In this document: positions 25,438 through 34,638 of the stretch, piece after piece
Numbering within the stretch: the stretch's first letter is position 1
Layout of the letters: the number at the start of each line of letters is the position of its first letter
Source: an uncultured Prevotellaceae bacterium
GTDB taxonomy: Bacteria; Bacteroidota; Bacteroidia; Bacteroidales; Bacteroidaceae
Assembly (NCBI GenBank): GCA_937898415.1
Contig: CALDLA010000122.1
Coordinates: 28,775-92,774 of the forward strand
Direction of reading: 5' to 3'
Length of the DNA: 64,000 bases
Program-made: the position numbers and the translations under genes
Notes under the pieces: model-generated
What the model saw: only the letters and a program-made list of their open reading frames with translations
What the model was told of the DNA's origin: nothing
The model's database searches: none

Positions 25438-26771
25438 TGTTGTATAAGTGGCATCATGGCATCTTCATCATTGGACTGCTGACCATCAGCCTGATAGGCA
25501 TTTGGACTAACCAATTTTCTTTTGACCTGATGGCATTAGGTACCATGGTGGCATTTGTCTCGCAGATGTCCTTGCTGCTGTTCTTTGCTCAAAACGAGGG
25601 AGGAGGGTTTGCTGAAAAAACACTATTCGTTACCGTGTTAACCTACAGTATTATACTTGGTGTGGTTTTTATGTCCTTATCTGAATATTTCGATGGTGAT
25701 ACTTTTATGCTCACGAAGAAAGATGCCATGGCTTACTATAAAGGAAGTATGAGGGCAAATGATGTCGGCTTCTTAGAGAATGCAGAATATTTAATGAGCA
25801 AAAAAACATTTGATGACTGGGGAGCCTATTTATTTGACAGTTTCCTCATGTCAATTATACCCAGTAAATTCTTTCTCAACTTTTCATACATGTTGACGGG
25901 TGCCATATCGTCAGTGCTACTTTTCCGCATTGGACGACACTATATGCCTGAAGCATACGCTTTTGTAGGGGCAATGGCATACGGAACGTCATCATTTCTC
26001 ATTATGTTTCATTGCACTTTCCTCAAGGAGTCGTTATTTGTATTTCTTGTCATTTGCACTATGTATCATCTTTGCAGGGGCATACACCAGGAAAATAGTC
26101 ATGCATATCCTTTTGCCGTATTGTTTTTGTTTCTTCTGTTTTTCTTCCGACCCGCTGTTGCTGCATTTATTATCATATCGTTTGCTGTATATATTGCCGT
26201 CAAACAACATGGCAGTGCATTGTCTTTTTTCTTCTATATAGCAGTAATTGTTGGCTTGGTCATTTCGTTAAAATACATGATGGATATGGCAGACCGATAT
26301 TCTACCAGTTATGAAGAGAAGAACGAGCTCAGTGGTAATGCCAAAGCATATTCGGGTGGCTTTAATATCTTCGTCAACTTATTCGGTGGTTTCTTCGGAC
26401 CTTTTCCGACATTGTTCACTAAGCATGAGACAGGGCCATCAACCATTCAATTTTATGGTGCAGGTTTGACTTATAGGCTATTCATGATTTTCCCTTTTTT
26501 AGGAGGACTTTATCTTATACTTAGAAACAGAGTTCTAGAACTACTTCCTATTACCATATTCTTATTGGTAGAGATGTTGGCTACTGGTATGGTTGCTGCA
26601 AGTCTGGAACTACGTAAAGTGATGCCACACATACCTTTGACATATATTGTTTCTTTTTATGGTCTTTCCAAATGGCAGGAATCAAAGGTTCTCCAACGCA
26701 TTCCTAATGCTCTTGTATTTGGTGTTGCCATTGGCATTTTACTATTGTGGAATGTTATTAAAACAAAATAA
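25437..26771 (+). CDS. polytopic membrane protein, candidate polysaccharide polymerase (Wzy)
   Basis: 444 residues from ATG 25437, which overlaps the previous stop by one base; an in-frame TTG upstream is inside the neighbouring gene. About ten hydrophobic segments are spread along the chain, with a large loop between about residues 70 and 140. The block MFHCTFLKESLFVFLVI resembles the central region of Bacteroidota Wzy-like proteins. It is the only protein in the locus fitting a Wzy polymerase, and the flippase is identified separately at 38737. The assignment is by topology and elimination, since Wzy families share little sequence. Confidence 0.6.
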   Translation: MLYKWHHGIFIIGLLTISLIGIWTNQFSFDLMALGTMVAFVSQMSLLLFFAQNEGGGFAEKTLFVTVLTYSIILGVVFMSLSEYFDGDTFMLTKKDAMAYYKGSMRANDVGFLENAEYLMSKKTFDDWGAYLFDSFLMSIIPSKFFLNFSYMLTGAISSVLLFRIGRHYMPEAYAFVGAMAYGTSSFLIMFHCTFLKESLFVFLVICTMYHLCRGIHQENSHAYPFAVLFLFLLFFFRPAVAAFIIISFAVYIAVKQHGSALSFFFYIAVIVGLVISLKYMMDMADRYSTSYEEKNELSGNAKAYSGGFNIFVNLFGGFFGPFPTLFTKHETGPSTIQFYGAGLTYRLFMIFPFLGGLYLILRNRVLELLPITIFLLVEMLATGMVAASLELRKVMPHIPLTYIVSFYGLSKWQESKVLQRIPNALVFGVAIGILLLWNVIKTK

Positions 26772-26773
26772 TA

Positions 26774-27697
26774 ATGAAGATATTAATAGTAGCAAATAAC
26801 AAACCGGGGCATTTCTCACCATTTGTGACGGAACAGGTGGAGGCTCTAACGAAACTTGGAGTGGAGTTTGATTTCTTTGGCGTGAGCGGCAAGGGCATTT
26901 TTGGTTATTTGTCCAACTTGAGGCCTCTAAAGAAGAAAATACATGAGTTCCAACCCGATTTGCTTCATGCACATTATGGGCTTAGCGGACTTCTGGCCAA
27001 CCTCCAGAGAACGGTCCCCGTCGTAACCACTTATCATGGGAGCGATGTACATTCCAAGGGATTAAACCTCTTTATCTCTAAGTTAACAGCACGTAGTTCT
27101 GCCTACAACATCTTTGTGTCCCCTAAGCTTCTGAAATTGACAGACTATCGGGGCGAGAATAAAAGTGTCATCCCCTGTGGAGTAAATACGACAACATTCT
27201 TTCCGGTGGAACGTGCTGAAGCACGGAAACAGCTTGGCTGGGACGCAAATGGGACTTATATCCTATTTGCCGGTGCTTTTGATAATGAAGTTAAAAACAG
27301 CGCACTGGCAAAAGCCGCAATATCCCTTTTGCCAAATGTCAGATTAATGGAATTGCGTGGTTATAGCCGTGAACAGGTCAATCTGGTTATGAATGCTGCT
27401 AATTGTCTGCTGATGACCTCCCACCGTGAGGGATCACCTCAGGTAATCAAGGAGGCAATGACATGCGGTACGCCAATTGTCTCGGTTAACGTTGGTGACG
27501 TAAAGGAACTATTGGAAGGCGTAGATAATTGTTATATCACGACGTATGACGCTAACGAAATTGCGACAAAAATACAACAGGCCATAGCATTCAATGGTAA
27601 GACAAACGGGCCTAAGTGTATCATAGATAAAGGACTGTCTAACGAAATAGTTGTTAATAAGATCTTGGAAATTTATCAGAAATTAGTAACGTTATAA
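26774..27697 (+). CDS. family 4 (GT-B) glycosyltransferase
   Basis: A 307-residue GT-B enzyme. The N-terminal domain contains LLHAHYGLSGLLA and TTYHGSDVH; the C-terminal domain contains VIPCGVNTTTFFP and LMTSHREGSPQVIKEAMTCG with the EGSPxxxxEAM nucleotide-sugar motif of GT4. It is shorter than the usual 360-400 residues, but both Rossmann halves are recognisable. It lies 2 bases after the polymerase candidate and 3 bases before the DUF354 gene. Confidence 0.88.
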   Translation: MKILIVANNKPGHFSPFVTEQVEALTKLGVEFDFFGVSGKGIFGYLSNLRPLKKKIHEFQPDLLHAHYGLSGLLANLQRTVPVVTTYHGSDVHSKGLNLFISKLTARSSAYNIFVSPKLLKLTDYRGENKSVIPCGVNTTTFFPVERAEARKQLGWDANGTYILFAGAFDNEVKNSALAKAAISLLPNVRLMELRGYSREQVNLVMNAANCLLMTSHREGSPQVIKEAMTCGTPIVSVNVGDVKELLEGVDNCYITTYDANEIATKIQQAIAFNGKTNGPKCIIDKGLSNEIVVNKILEIYQKLVTL

Positions 27698-27700
27698 TAT

Positions 27701-28729
27701 ATGAAAATACTAATTAATATTAATCATCCTGCTCATGTCCATTACTACCGTAATTTTATCAAACTGATGGAAGCGAAGGGAGACCAGTTTTGTGTTATCA
27801 ATCGCGACAACAAGATGATCAACCAATTACTGGACTATTATGGTATAGCGCATACTATACGCAACAAGCGGCCTGAGAAGAAGGGGACCGTGGCATCAAT
27901 GATGAATCTGATGAGAATGATTCTTTGGTGCGTCCGTAAATCTTTTTCTTTTCACCCAGACATGTATATGGGCTTTGCATCCTCAGCCTGTGCCATCACA
28001 TCGTTTCTGTTCAGGAAACCAAGTATTCTGATAGATGATACAGAGCATAATTCAATGACCCATAGATTATATATGCCTGTTTGTACAAAAGTGCTAACGC
28101 CATTCTATTTTAAGAAGGATTTAGGAAATCAGAACAAGCAGATTCGGTTCAATGCATACGTAGAACAGCTTTATCTGCATAGTGCTTATTTTAAAAGTAG
28201 TACTCAAGTTTTGGAGGAGCTGGGAGTGAAACCAAAAGAATACGTCATTGTTCGCTATGTAGCCTACGATGCACATCACGATTTGAAAGTTCATCCTATA
28301 TCGGAAGAGACAAAGAGGAACATCGTAAAAGAAATATCCAAGCGTTATCGGGTGCTTGTTTCTTTAGAGAAAAGTGTAAAGGATCCATTCTACGATGACT
28401 ATGTATTGAAAATCTCGCCAGAGAAAATGCATGACTTGGAGGCGAACGCCAAATTTATGATTGCAGAGGGCGCTACGATGGCCTCAGAGGCATTTCTTCT
28501 GGGCGTACCTTATTTGTACTTGAATCCGCTGATGGTTGGATATATTGACTATCAGTGTACAAACTATCCTAACAGGTGCTTTATGACAACCAATGGCGAC
28601 GAGGCAATGAAGATAGTAAGCAAGTTATTGGACATCAAAATAGATGGGGAAGCAGAGAGGAAAAAGGTGGAAGAACAAACCATCAATCCCACAGAATACC
28701 TTGTAAAGTTTGTGGAGAACTACCGATGA
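27701..28729 (+). CDS. DUF354 family protein (GT-B-like fold)
   Basis: A 342-residue protein starting MKILININHPAHVHYYRNF, the hallmark of PF04007 (DUF354). The family is found in polysaccharide loci of bacteria and archaea and is distantly related to UDP-GlcNAc 2-epimerase and GT-B enzymes; its reaction is not established. The C-terminal FMIAEGATMASEAFLLGVP is the presumed nucleotide-sugar site. The stop overlaps the next start (ATGA). It is probably a glycosyltransferase, but I would not rule out an epimerase. Confidence 0.8.
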   Translation: MKILININHPAHVHYYRNFIKLMEAKGDQFCVINRDNKMINQLLDYYGIAHTIRNKRPEKKGTVASMMNLMRMILWCVRKSFSFHPDMYMGFASSACAITSFLFRKPSILIDDTEHNSMTHRLYMPVCTKVLTPFYFKKDLGNQNKQIRFNAYVEQLYLHSAYFKSSTQVLEELGVKPKEYVIVRYVAYDAHHDLKVHPISEETKRNIVKEISKRYRVLVSLEKSVKDPFYDDYVLKISPEKMHDLEANAKFMIAEGATMASEAFLLGVPYLYLNPLMVGYIDYQCTNYPNRCFMTTNGDEAMKIVSKLLDIKIDGEAERKKVEEQTINPTEYLVKFVENYR

Positions 28730-29292
28730 GAAACGAAAGCATCACATTTCGATTGCTGAAGGCCATAGGACTCAGGGTCTCAGAGAGCGAATACGGCGAC
28801 GTATCCGTGTGGGCTGCCATAGGCAAGTTCTACAGGAAAGTACGCAACACCTTCCTGATGAAGTATTGTTTCAACATTGCCATATTAGCTCCGTTCAACA
28901 GTAAGAAAATTCGCCCTGCCATTTTACGCAGGATGGGTTGTAAGGTTGGAAAAGGCGTTTTTATCGGCGATAATGTCATTGTTGACAAGAACTTTCCTGA
29001 ACTCATCACTATTGGAGACAATTCATATATCACTGGCGGAACATATCTATTGTGTCATAAAAGGGACATATCTGAGTATCATAAAGGAACAAATCTATTT
29101 GATTTACCTTACAAAAAGGCCCCTATCACAATTGGAAAAGGTTGCTCTACTGGAACTAACACGTTAATTCTTCCTGGAGTCACAATAGGTGACGGGGCTG
29201 TTATCGGAGCAGGATCACTTGTGACGAAAGATATTCCTGCATGGACATTGGCCGTCGGTCGTCCCGCTAAAGTTATAAAAGAATTCAAATAA
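28726..29292 (+). CDS. hexapeptide-repeat acyltransferase (maltose/NodL-type O-acetyltransferase family)
   Basis: 188 residues from ATG 28726, which overlaps the DUF354 stop; the open frame further upstream is a shadow of that gene. An N-terminal helical region (about 1-55) is followed by left-handed beta-helix repeats (RRMGCKVGKGVFIGDNVIV and GKGCSTGTNTLILPGVTIG) and the family ending VGRPAKVIKEF. It probably O-acetylates a sugar of the repeat unit in the cytoplasm. Confidence 0.82.
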   Translation: MRNESITFRLLKAIGLRVSESEYGDVSVWAAIGKFYRKVRNTFLMKYCFNIAILAPFNSKKIRPAILRRMGCKVGKGVFIGDNVIVDKNFPELITIGDNSYITGGTYLLCHKRDISEYHKGTNLFDLPYKKAPITIGKGCSTGTNTLILPGVTIGDGAVIGAGSLVTKDIPAWTLAVGRPAKVIKEFK

Positions 29293-29294
29293 CT

Positions 29295-30206
29295 ATGACA
29301 AAAGGAATAGCATGCATGACCAATGACGTGGAAACCACGTCTATTGTAAACGGAGGACTTCGTGACGAAACGGGGGTGAAGGTGTGGAAGGAAGGACTCC
29401 CCATGCTACTTGACCTATACGACAAATATGGAGTAAAGGCGACCTTCTTCTATATCGCCAATTTTGCCAAACAACACCCGGAAATCATCAAGATAGTGCA
29501 GGCCAAGGGACATGAGATTGCCTGCCATGGACTAACACACCACCATGACAAGGCTTTCGACGTGATGCCCTACAAAGAACAGTTGGAGCATTTGTTTACG
29601 GCAAAGAAGATTTTAGAAGATATTGCCGGTGAAGAAGTGGTGTCATTCCGAGCCCCAGCTCTTCGTGTCAACTTCGATACCCCCAAGGCACTTATTGAGG
29701 CTGGGTTTAGATATGACAGTTCGGTAGCTCCACAGCGCATGGATATGTTTATGTCGCTAGGTAGTAAAAATAAAATGCAATGGTTTGGCGCACCACGAAC
29801 ACCCTATAGGGCAAATTCTGGAAATCTCGCTAGAAAAGGTGATTCTCCAATTATCGAGGTCCCCGTATCATCATTCGTTGTTCCATACATTGGTACGTTT
29901 ATGCGCATCTCCCCTTTTATCAACAACTTGACTAGACGGTTACTTTATCTTGAAACCCAAAACACTTACAAACCTGTCAATTTCCTTATCCACCCCAATG
30001 AAGTTATAACAGAAGAGAATTTGCACACGGAAACTCAGCGACGGGCTTCAAGTTATATTGGCTACTTGCTCTCTGATGTACTGCGTAGAAAACTTAAACA
30101 GAAGAATTTGGGATTGAGTGCTCTTAATTTATTTGAAAAAGAAGTATCGTTCTGGAAGAGCAAAGAATACGAGTTTAAACGAATTAAAGACATAGTGACG
30201 GAGTGA
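29295..30206 (+). CDS. polysaccharide deacetylase (carbohydrate esterase 4 / NodB domain)
   Basis: A 303-residue protein. NodB motifs are visible: TNDVE near residue 10 (catalytic and metal aspartates), ATFFYIANFA, the metal-binding HEIACHGLTHHH, and SFRAPALRVN. There is no signal peptide, so it would act in the cytoplasm on lipid-linked intermediates or nucleotide sugars. It starts 2 bases after the acyltransferase and ends 1 base before the VanZ gene. Confidence 0.87.
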   Translation: MTKGIACMTNDVETTSIVNGGLRDETGVKVWKEGLPMLLDLYDKYGVKATFFYIANFAKQHPEIIKIVQAKGHEIACHGLTHHHDKAFDVMPYKEQLEHLFTAKKILEDIAGEEVVSFRAPALRVNFDTPKALIEAGFRYDSSVAPQRMDMFMSLGSKNKMQWFGAPRTPYRANSGNLARKGDSPIIEVPVSSFVVPYIGTFMRISPFINNLTRRLLYLETQNTYKPVNFLIHPNEVITEENLHTETQRRASSYIGYLLSDVLRRKLKQKNLGLSALNLFEKEVSFWKSKEYEFKRIKDIVTE

Positions 30207-30207
30207 C

Positions 30208-30744
30208 ATGAAGTTCAATTGCGAGTACATCAAGCAGTATATATTACACTATGACATCGGAGTCCCCTCTACGATGATCATTGGCGTATCTCTCTTTATA
30301 TGTATTCTTATTTTGTTGCTATTCAGAGTAAAGACAAACTATTCCATCTTTGTTAGACAAGCCTCTTTTTGCTTGCTTATGGGATATGTCTTTCTTGTAT
30401 TATGCACGACAATATTTTACAGAGAAGAAACGTTTGAGAAACGTTACTATTTACAACCTCTATGGAGTTATAGTGTGCTTTACAATAAACTATTAGCTCA
30501 GATTATCATGAATGTCATGTTGTTCATCCCTATAGGTTTTTTTGTAGGAGGCGCATTGAAGAAAAAGCATATATGTAATGCTGTAGGAATCGGTCTCGTA
30601 TTGTCTTTTTTCATTGAGCTAACGCAATTGATCACAACACGTGGCGTATTTAATGTTGATGATATTATTCACAACACATTGGGATGTATCGTTGGCTTTT
30701 TGTGCTTTGTGGGCTGCTATAAAATGGTTAAAAGATTAGCATAA
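30208..30744 (+). CDS. VanZ-like membrane protein
   Basis: A 178-residue protein with four or five membrane segments and the VanZ-family blocks NVMLFIPIGFFVGG, FFIELTQLITTRGVFNVDDI and NTLGCIVGF. VanZ was named for teicoplanin resistance, but members are common in polysaccharide loci with no known biochemical role. It is tightly packed between the deacetylase and a glycosyltransferase (1-base overlap with the latter). Confidence 0.82.
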   Translation: MKFNCEYIKQYILHYDIGVPSTMIIGVSLFICILILLLFRVKTNYSIFVRQASFCLLMGYVFLVLCTTIFYREETFEKRYYLQPLWSYSVLYNKLLAQIIMNVMLFIPIGFFVGGALKKKHICNAVGIGLVLSFFIELTQLITTRGVFNVDDIIHNTLGCIVGFLCFVGCYKMVKRLA

Positions 30745-31724
30745 TGCATAACGAAGAGCATTTAATAAGTGTTATTGTTCCAGTCTATAATGTTGAGACG
30801 TTTTTGTCGAGATGCTTGGAGTCAATTACATCGCAAACATATCAAAATATTGAGATTTTATTGGTTGACGATGGCTCAACAGACTCTTCTGGAGATATCT
30901 GTGATTCCTTTGTGAAAACGGAAAGCAGGTCATCTGTTATACATCAGGAAAATCATGGTCTGTGGCATGCACGAAATACTGGACAAAAAGTCGCAAAAGG
31001 TGATTTCATTATGTTCGTGGACAGTGATGACTATCTTCATGTGGATGCTATTAAGATCCTTTATGAAGCACTTGTCCAGCATCCAACATGTGGATTTTCT
31101 ATGTGCAAATATAAACAGACTTTTACTTTAGATGAAGATATTAGAAGAGTTGATGAGAATAAGATTGAAGTTTGGTCTGTTGAGCAGTTGATATATAATT
31201 ATAAAGGTGCTTTATGCACTGTTGTATGGAATAAACTATATAGGCGTTCACTCATTGTTGACATCATGGCAAGGGAATATCGTATTTCGCAGGATGTAGA
31301 TTATAACTTCCGAGTTTTTTTGCGTATAAAAAGTCTTGTCATGGTTGATCGTGAATTATACTTCTGGGTACAGAGGTCTGGATCAGCAACGAAAACGGAG
31401 GATTATATAATTAGGCGTTTGTTGACTGAAACAGATATCTATCACAGAAATTTCGTTGAGAACCGAAGCCTTATAAATCCGATTCCTGCTTTCTACTTGA
31501 GACGATTATACATTAAGATGCTTTCTTTAAAAGCGCAGGCATTAGGAACAGATGAAAAAGCGAAAGCCTTTTTTCAGTGTTCAAAGTTTACAAAAGATAC
31601 ATGGCATTCATATTTGACATGCTCTAAAATTCCCTTGCTTGAGCGATGTGGCGTATACGTTTTATTGTATAGTCCTCGAATGGCGAGATGGTTCTTAAGA
31701 AGGAAGGGATTTATGAAGGGATGA
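30744..31724 (+). CDS. family 2 glycosyltransferase
   Basis: A 326-residue GT-A enzyme: SVIVPVYNVETFLSRCLES, ILLVDDGSTDSSG, MFVDSDDYL. It is related to, but clearly more diverged from, the pair at 23449 and 24460. The start overlaps the VanZ stop (TAATG). The coding sequence is noticeably AT-rich, like the rest of this part of the locus. Confidence 0.9.
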   Translation: MHNEEHLISVIVPVYNVETFLSRCLESITSQTYQNIEILLVDDGSTDSSGDICDSFVKTESRSSVIHQENHGLWHARNTGQKVAKGDFIMFVDSDDYLHVDAIKILYEALVQHPTCGFSMCKYKQTFTLDEDIRRVDENKIEVWSVEQLIYNYKGALCTVVWNKLYRRSLIVDIMAREYRISQDVDYNFRVFLRIKSLVMVDRELYFWVQRSGSATKTEDYIIRRLLTETDIYHRNFVENRSLINPIPAFYLRRLYIKMLSLKAQALGTDEKAKAFFQCSKFTKDTWHSYLTCSKIPLLERCGVYVLLYSPRMARWFLRRKGFMKG

Positions 31725-31760
31725 TGCAACTCTCAACTGGCAGTCTTCATAAAATAGTGT

Positions 31761-33212
31761 ATGCTTTTCAATTCTTTTGAGTTCATGTTTTTCTTACCAA
31801 TAGTATTCTTGTTCTATTGGTTTGTATTTCGTGGTCGACAATGGCAAAATCTCTTGATTGTCATTGCAAGTTATATTTTTTATGGATGGTGGGATTGGCG
31901 ATTTCTTTTGCTAATTGTTATCACATCCATTTGTAGCTTTGGGAGTGGTTTGCTCCTTGAATATTTCGAAGGCAGAAGACGGGCTCAACAATATGTTAGC
32001 GCTGGAAATATCGTTCTTAACTTATCAATTTTGTTCTTCTTTAAGTATTTCAACTTTTTCGTTGACAATCTTGATATGATGTTAGGAACATTATTCAATT
32101 ATCATTTAGATTGGGTGACGATGAAAATAATTCTTCCTGTAGGTATTAGTTTCTACACATTCCAAGCCCTTAGTTACACCATTGATGTCTATCAAAAAAA
32201 ACTTACCGCGACTCATAATGCATTGGAGTTCTTTGCCTATATTAGTTTCTTCCCACAGCTAGTCGCTGGGCCTATTGAGAGAGCAACGAATCTACTACCT
32301 CAATTTCAGCGGAATCGTCAATTTGATTACGCAAAAGCCGTAGACGGATTGCGACAAATGTTATGGGGATTTTTGAAAAAACTAGTTATAGCAGATAATT
32401 GTGCAGCAATAGTCAATGAGTATTGGGATCAGTATCAAGACATGCCGGGGATAGCATTGTTTATTCTTGGTGTTCTTTTTACTTTTCAGATTTATTGTGA
32501 TTTCTCAGGCTATTCTGACATCGCTATAGGTTGTTCGAGATTGTTCGGTTTCAACCTGATGCGCAATTTCAATTTCCCTTATTTTTCAAGGAGTATTCCA
32601 GAATTTTGGAGACGATGGCATATCTCGCTGACCACATGGTTTCGTGACTATATTTATTTCCCTATCGGGGGAAGCCACTGTAAGAAATGGAAGATTATCA
32701 GGAATGTTTATATTGTCTGGGGGGTTAGCGGTTTATGGCACGGAGCTAACTGGACATTTGTTTGTTGGGGATTGTTCCATGCAACATTACTTGCTATATA
32801 TAATCTCTTAGGCATTAATACCAAGTACAAAAACGTAGTAGCTTACGGAAAGATATTGCCAAATCTTAAAGAAACCTGTCAGATTGCACTAACATTCTTT
32901 CTCGCAGTTATTGGATGGATTCTTTTCCGTGCAGAAACCATGACGCAAGCTATAGATTATCTCTTAGCATTGTGTAGTAATAAATTCTTTGATGCTTCAT
33001 TTTCCTTAGGGAAAGGTTATTTATACTTAGGTTTTGGAATTGCGTTGTTCATCGTTGAATGGTTTCAAAGAGACAAGCTACATGCGTTACAATTCACAAA
33101 TAAGTTCATCCTCAACTACCGTCTTGTCCGCTGGGCTATCTATTATACTATATTTTTGGTAACTATTTTTTGTGCAGGCTCAAGTCAGACTTTTATATAT
33201 TTCCAATTCTAA
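31761..33212 (+). CDS. MBOAT family membrane O-acyltransferase (AlgI/DltB-like)
   Basis: A 483-residue protein with about eleven membrane segments. MBOAT signatures are ISFFPQLVAGPIERA, IYCDFSGYSDIAIGCSRLFG, EFWRRWHISLTTWFRDYIY and GVSGLWHGANW, the last containing the catalytic histidine. Such proteins carry acyl groups across the membrane for O-acetylation of exopolysaccharide. The SGNH-like protein 10 bases downstream is the usual partner. Confidence 0.93.
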   Translation: MLFNSFEFMFFLPIVFLFYWFVFRGRQWQNLLIVIASYIFYGWWDWRFLLLIVITSICSFGSGLLLEYFEGRRRAQQYVSAGNIVLNLSILFFFKYFNFFVDNLDMMLGTLFNYHLDWVTMKIILPVGISFYTFQALSYTIDVYQKKLTATHNALEFFAYISFFPQLVAGPIERATNLLPQFQRNRQFDYAKAVDGLRQMLWGFLKKLVIADNCAAIVNEYWDQYQDMPGIALFILGVLFTFQIYCDFSGYSDIAIGCSRLFGFNLMRNFNFPYFSRSIPEFWRRWHISLTTWFRDYIYFPIGGSHCKKWKIIRNVYIVWGVSGLWHGANWTFVCWGLFHATLLAIYNLLGINTKYKNVVAYGKILPNLKETCQIALTFFLAVIGWILFRAETMTQAIDYLLALCSNKFFDASFSLGKGYLYLGFGIALFIVEWFQRDKLHALQFTNKFILNYRLVRWAIYYTIFLVTIFCAGSSQTFIYFQF

Positions 33213-33222
33213 AAGCAGATAG

Positions 33223-34176
33223 ATGAAGCGTTTTATAATAGCTTTTACGTGTTATGTGGTTCCAATCATTTTCATTGGAATTGTGACTGAGTTTTGTATA
33301 AGAAAAATACCCAATTCATATATATACAAATATGAATGGATGCAAGAAAATGCATGTAATGTTGAGACTTTGGTATTTGGTAGTTCTCACGCCTATTACG
33401 GATTTCAGCCGAAATATTATGACGGGAAGGCGTTTAATTTGGCAAATTCAGCTCAGTTAATAGAACAAGATTTATTCTTGCTAAAATATTGGTCTGATAG
33501 ATATTCAAAACTTAAGACAGTTATATATCCTATTTCCTATTTTACATTATTTTATTCTGATTTACTTTCAGGAAAAGCATCATTAATAGGGCGGTATTAT
33601 AAGATCTACATGGATTGTGATTTGTATTCTTCACTTTCATTTTACTATAATTTTGAAATTGCAGAACCCAGATCTGCTTTTGCAAAAATTCGCAGATTTT
33701 TGCAGGGCACAAGCAAGACAGATTGGCTTTGTGATGAATATGGAAACGAAGCTTTTAATATGATTTCAAATAGAAATGACAATTGGAGCAAAAATGATAA
33801 AAAGACTGCACAAGGCGAATATGCCAAGACTTGGGAGCATATCCCTCAAAACTATCGCAAACTAGAGCAAATTATAAAGTTATGCAAGGAAAAGGAAATA
33901 AGGCTTGTCTTAATTACAACTCCTTGTTGGCATTCGTATTATGACTACTTAAGCGACAATCAACTAAATAAGATGTATAGCATCATACATGAATTACAGC
34001 AGAAATATGATCTGCCATATTTCGATTACCTTAAAGATAACAGATTCACAGAAGAAGATTTCTTTAACGGAAGCCATCTGTCTGATGTGGGCGAGAAGAA
34101 ATTCACTATAATACTTAATAAAGATATTGTGTCACTCGAAAAGGGGCACGGGGATGCGAGCCCCATTTGTCCGTAA
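33223..34176 (+). CDS. SGNH-hydrolase-like protein, partner of the MBOAT acyltransferase
   Basis: A 317-residue protein with one N-terminal membrane anchor (about 4-24) and an extracytoplasmic domain. ETLVFGSSHAYYGFQP carries the nucleophile region (GSSH), and DFFNGSHLSDVGEKKF near the C-terminus fits the Asp/His block of AlgJ/DltD/PatB-like transferases. It probably passes acetyl groups from the MBOAT protein to the polysaccharide. The last 12 residues (EKGHGDASPICP) are encoded by unusually GC-rich DNA with a GGGGC/GCCCC inverted repeat and look like an acquired end; the region just downstream is rearranged. Confidence 0.75.
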   Translation: MKRFIIAFTCYVVPIIFIGIVTEFCIRKIPNSYIYKYEWMQENACNVETLVFGSSHAYYGFQPKYYDGKAFNLANSAQLIEQDLFLLKYWSDRYSKLKTVIYPISYFTLFYSDLLSGKASLIGRYYKIYMDCDLYSSLSFYYNFEIAEPRSAFAKIRRFLQGTSKTDWLCDEYGNEAFNMISNRNDNWSKNDKKTAQGEYAKTWEHIPQNYRKLEQIIKLCKEKEIRLVLITTPCWHSYYDYLSDNQLNKMYSIIHELQQKYDLPYFDYLKDNRFTEEDFFNGSHLSDVGEKKFTIILNKDIVSLEKGHGDASPICP

Positions 34177-34240
34177 AGACAGAGCTCTACTATGGCTTCG
34201 CTGCATCACTCTACAAGTATTATTTCGAGGGAAAAGAAAT

Positions 34241-34300
34241 ATGAGAAAAGAATTCAATATAACAGGCAACCGTAATCCCGAGTGGCATTGTATTTATCCG
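34241..34300 (+). pseudogene. remnant resembling the N-terminus of an AAA-ATPase-like gene
   Basis: ATG 34241 begins MRKEFNITGNRNPEWH, which resembles (from memory of the family) the opening of multicopy Bacteroidota AAA-ATPase/PDDEXK proteins. After about 20 codons the similarity ends and the reading runs straight into a broken copy of the 5' end of the FAD/Fe-S oxidoreductase gene. It is probably the surviving edge of a deleted gene. Confidence 0.45.
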
Positions 34301-34400
34301 ATGAAACTATTTACTGATAGTCTGCACAAAATAGCATACGCTACTGATGCATCGGCGTATCGGGAGATACCGTAAGACGTGGTCTATCCGGAGACGAAGG
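34301..34400 (+). pseudogene. truncated duplicate of the 5' end of the FAD/Fe-S oxidoreductase gene
   Basis: About 100 bases starting ATGAAACTATTTACTGATAG are closely similar to the first 100 bases of the gene at 34639, with about a dozen substitutions. The copy reads MKLFTDSLHKIAYATD and then meets a TAA at 34373 where the intact gene has TAT. Similarity ends near 34400. Confidence 0.85.
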
Positions 34401-34495
34401 CTCTAACGAACCCCAAAAAAAATTGACAATAGAATATAGTTGACATGGAGATGCGAAACGAGTGTGTACAGGTGATGAATGCTTTCCCCCAAAAT

Positions 34496-34573
34496 GAACA
34501 TATGTTCGTTGGCTTTAGAACATATGTTCATACCCCTATGAAGATATGTTCGTGACGCGATGAACATAGGTTT
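34496..34573. repeat. four palindrome units on an exact 22-bp period (array A)
   Basis: GAACATATGTTC at 34496-34507 and again at 34518-34529, GAAGATATGTTC at 34540-34551, and the decayed GAACATAGGTTT at 34562-34573. Each unit start is exactly 22 bases from the last, with 10-base spacers of unrelated sequence. A CCCCC run begins 10 bases before the first unit. Neighbouring units are mutually complementary, so RNA hairpins of 12 bp with a 10-base loop are also possible. In the surrounding gap, 34401-34495 and 34574-34638, I see nothing else of note and no clear promoter for the downstream gene. Confidence 0.85.
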
Positions 34574-34638
34574 GGGAAAATAGCAAGTTAAGACAACGAA
34601 TTGAAACGCATTTCACGAATGAGGAAAAAATTAAACAA

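Noticed and set aside
27701..28729. DUF354 gene as the WbpI 2-epimerase of the diacetamido-sugar pathway
   Set aside because: The fold is related, but the N-terminus and length fit DUF354 and the characteristic epimerase residues could not be identified.
34496..34573. Palindrome array A as a CRISPR
   Set aside because: Units are 12 bases with 10-base spacers, far below CRISPR repeat and spacer sizes, and no cas genes are present.
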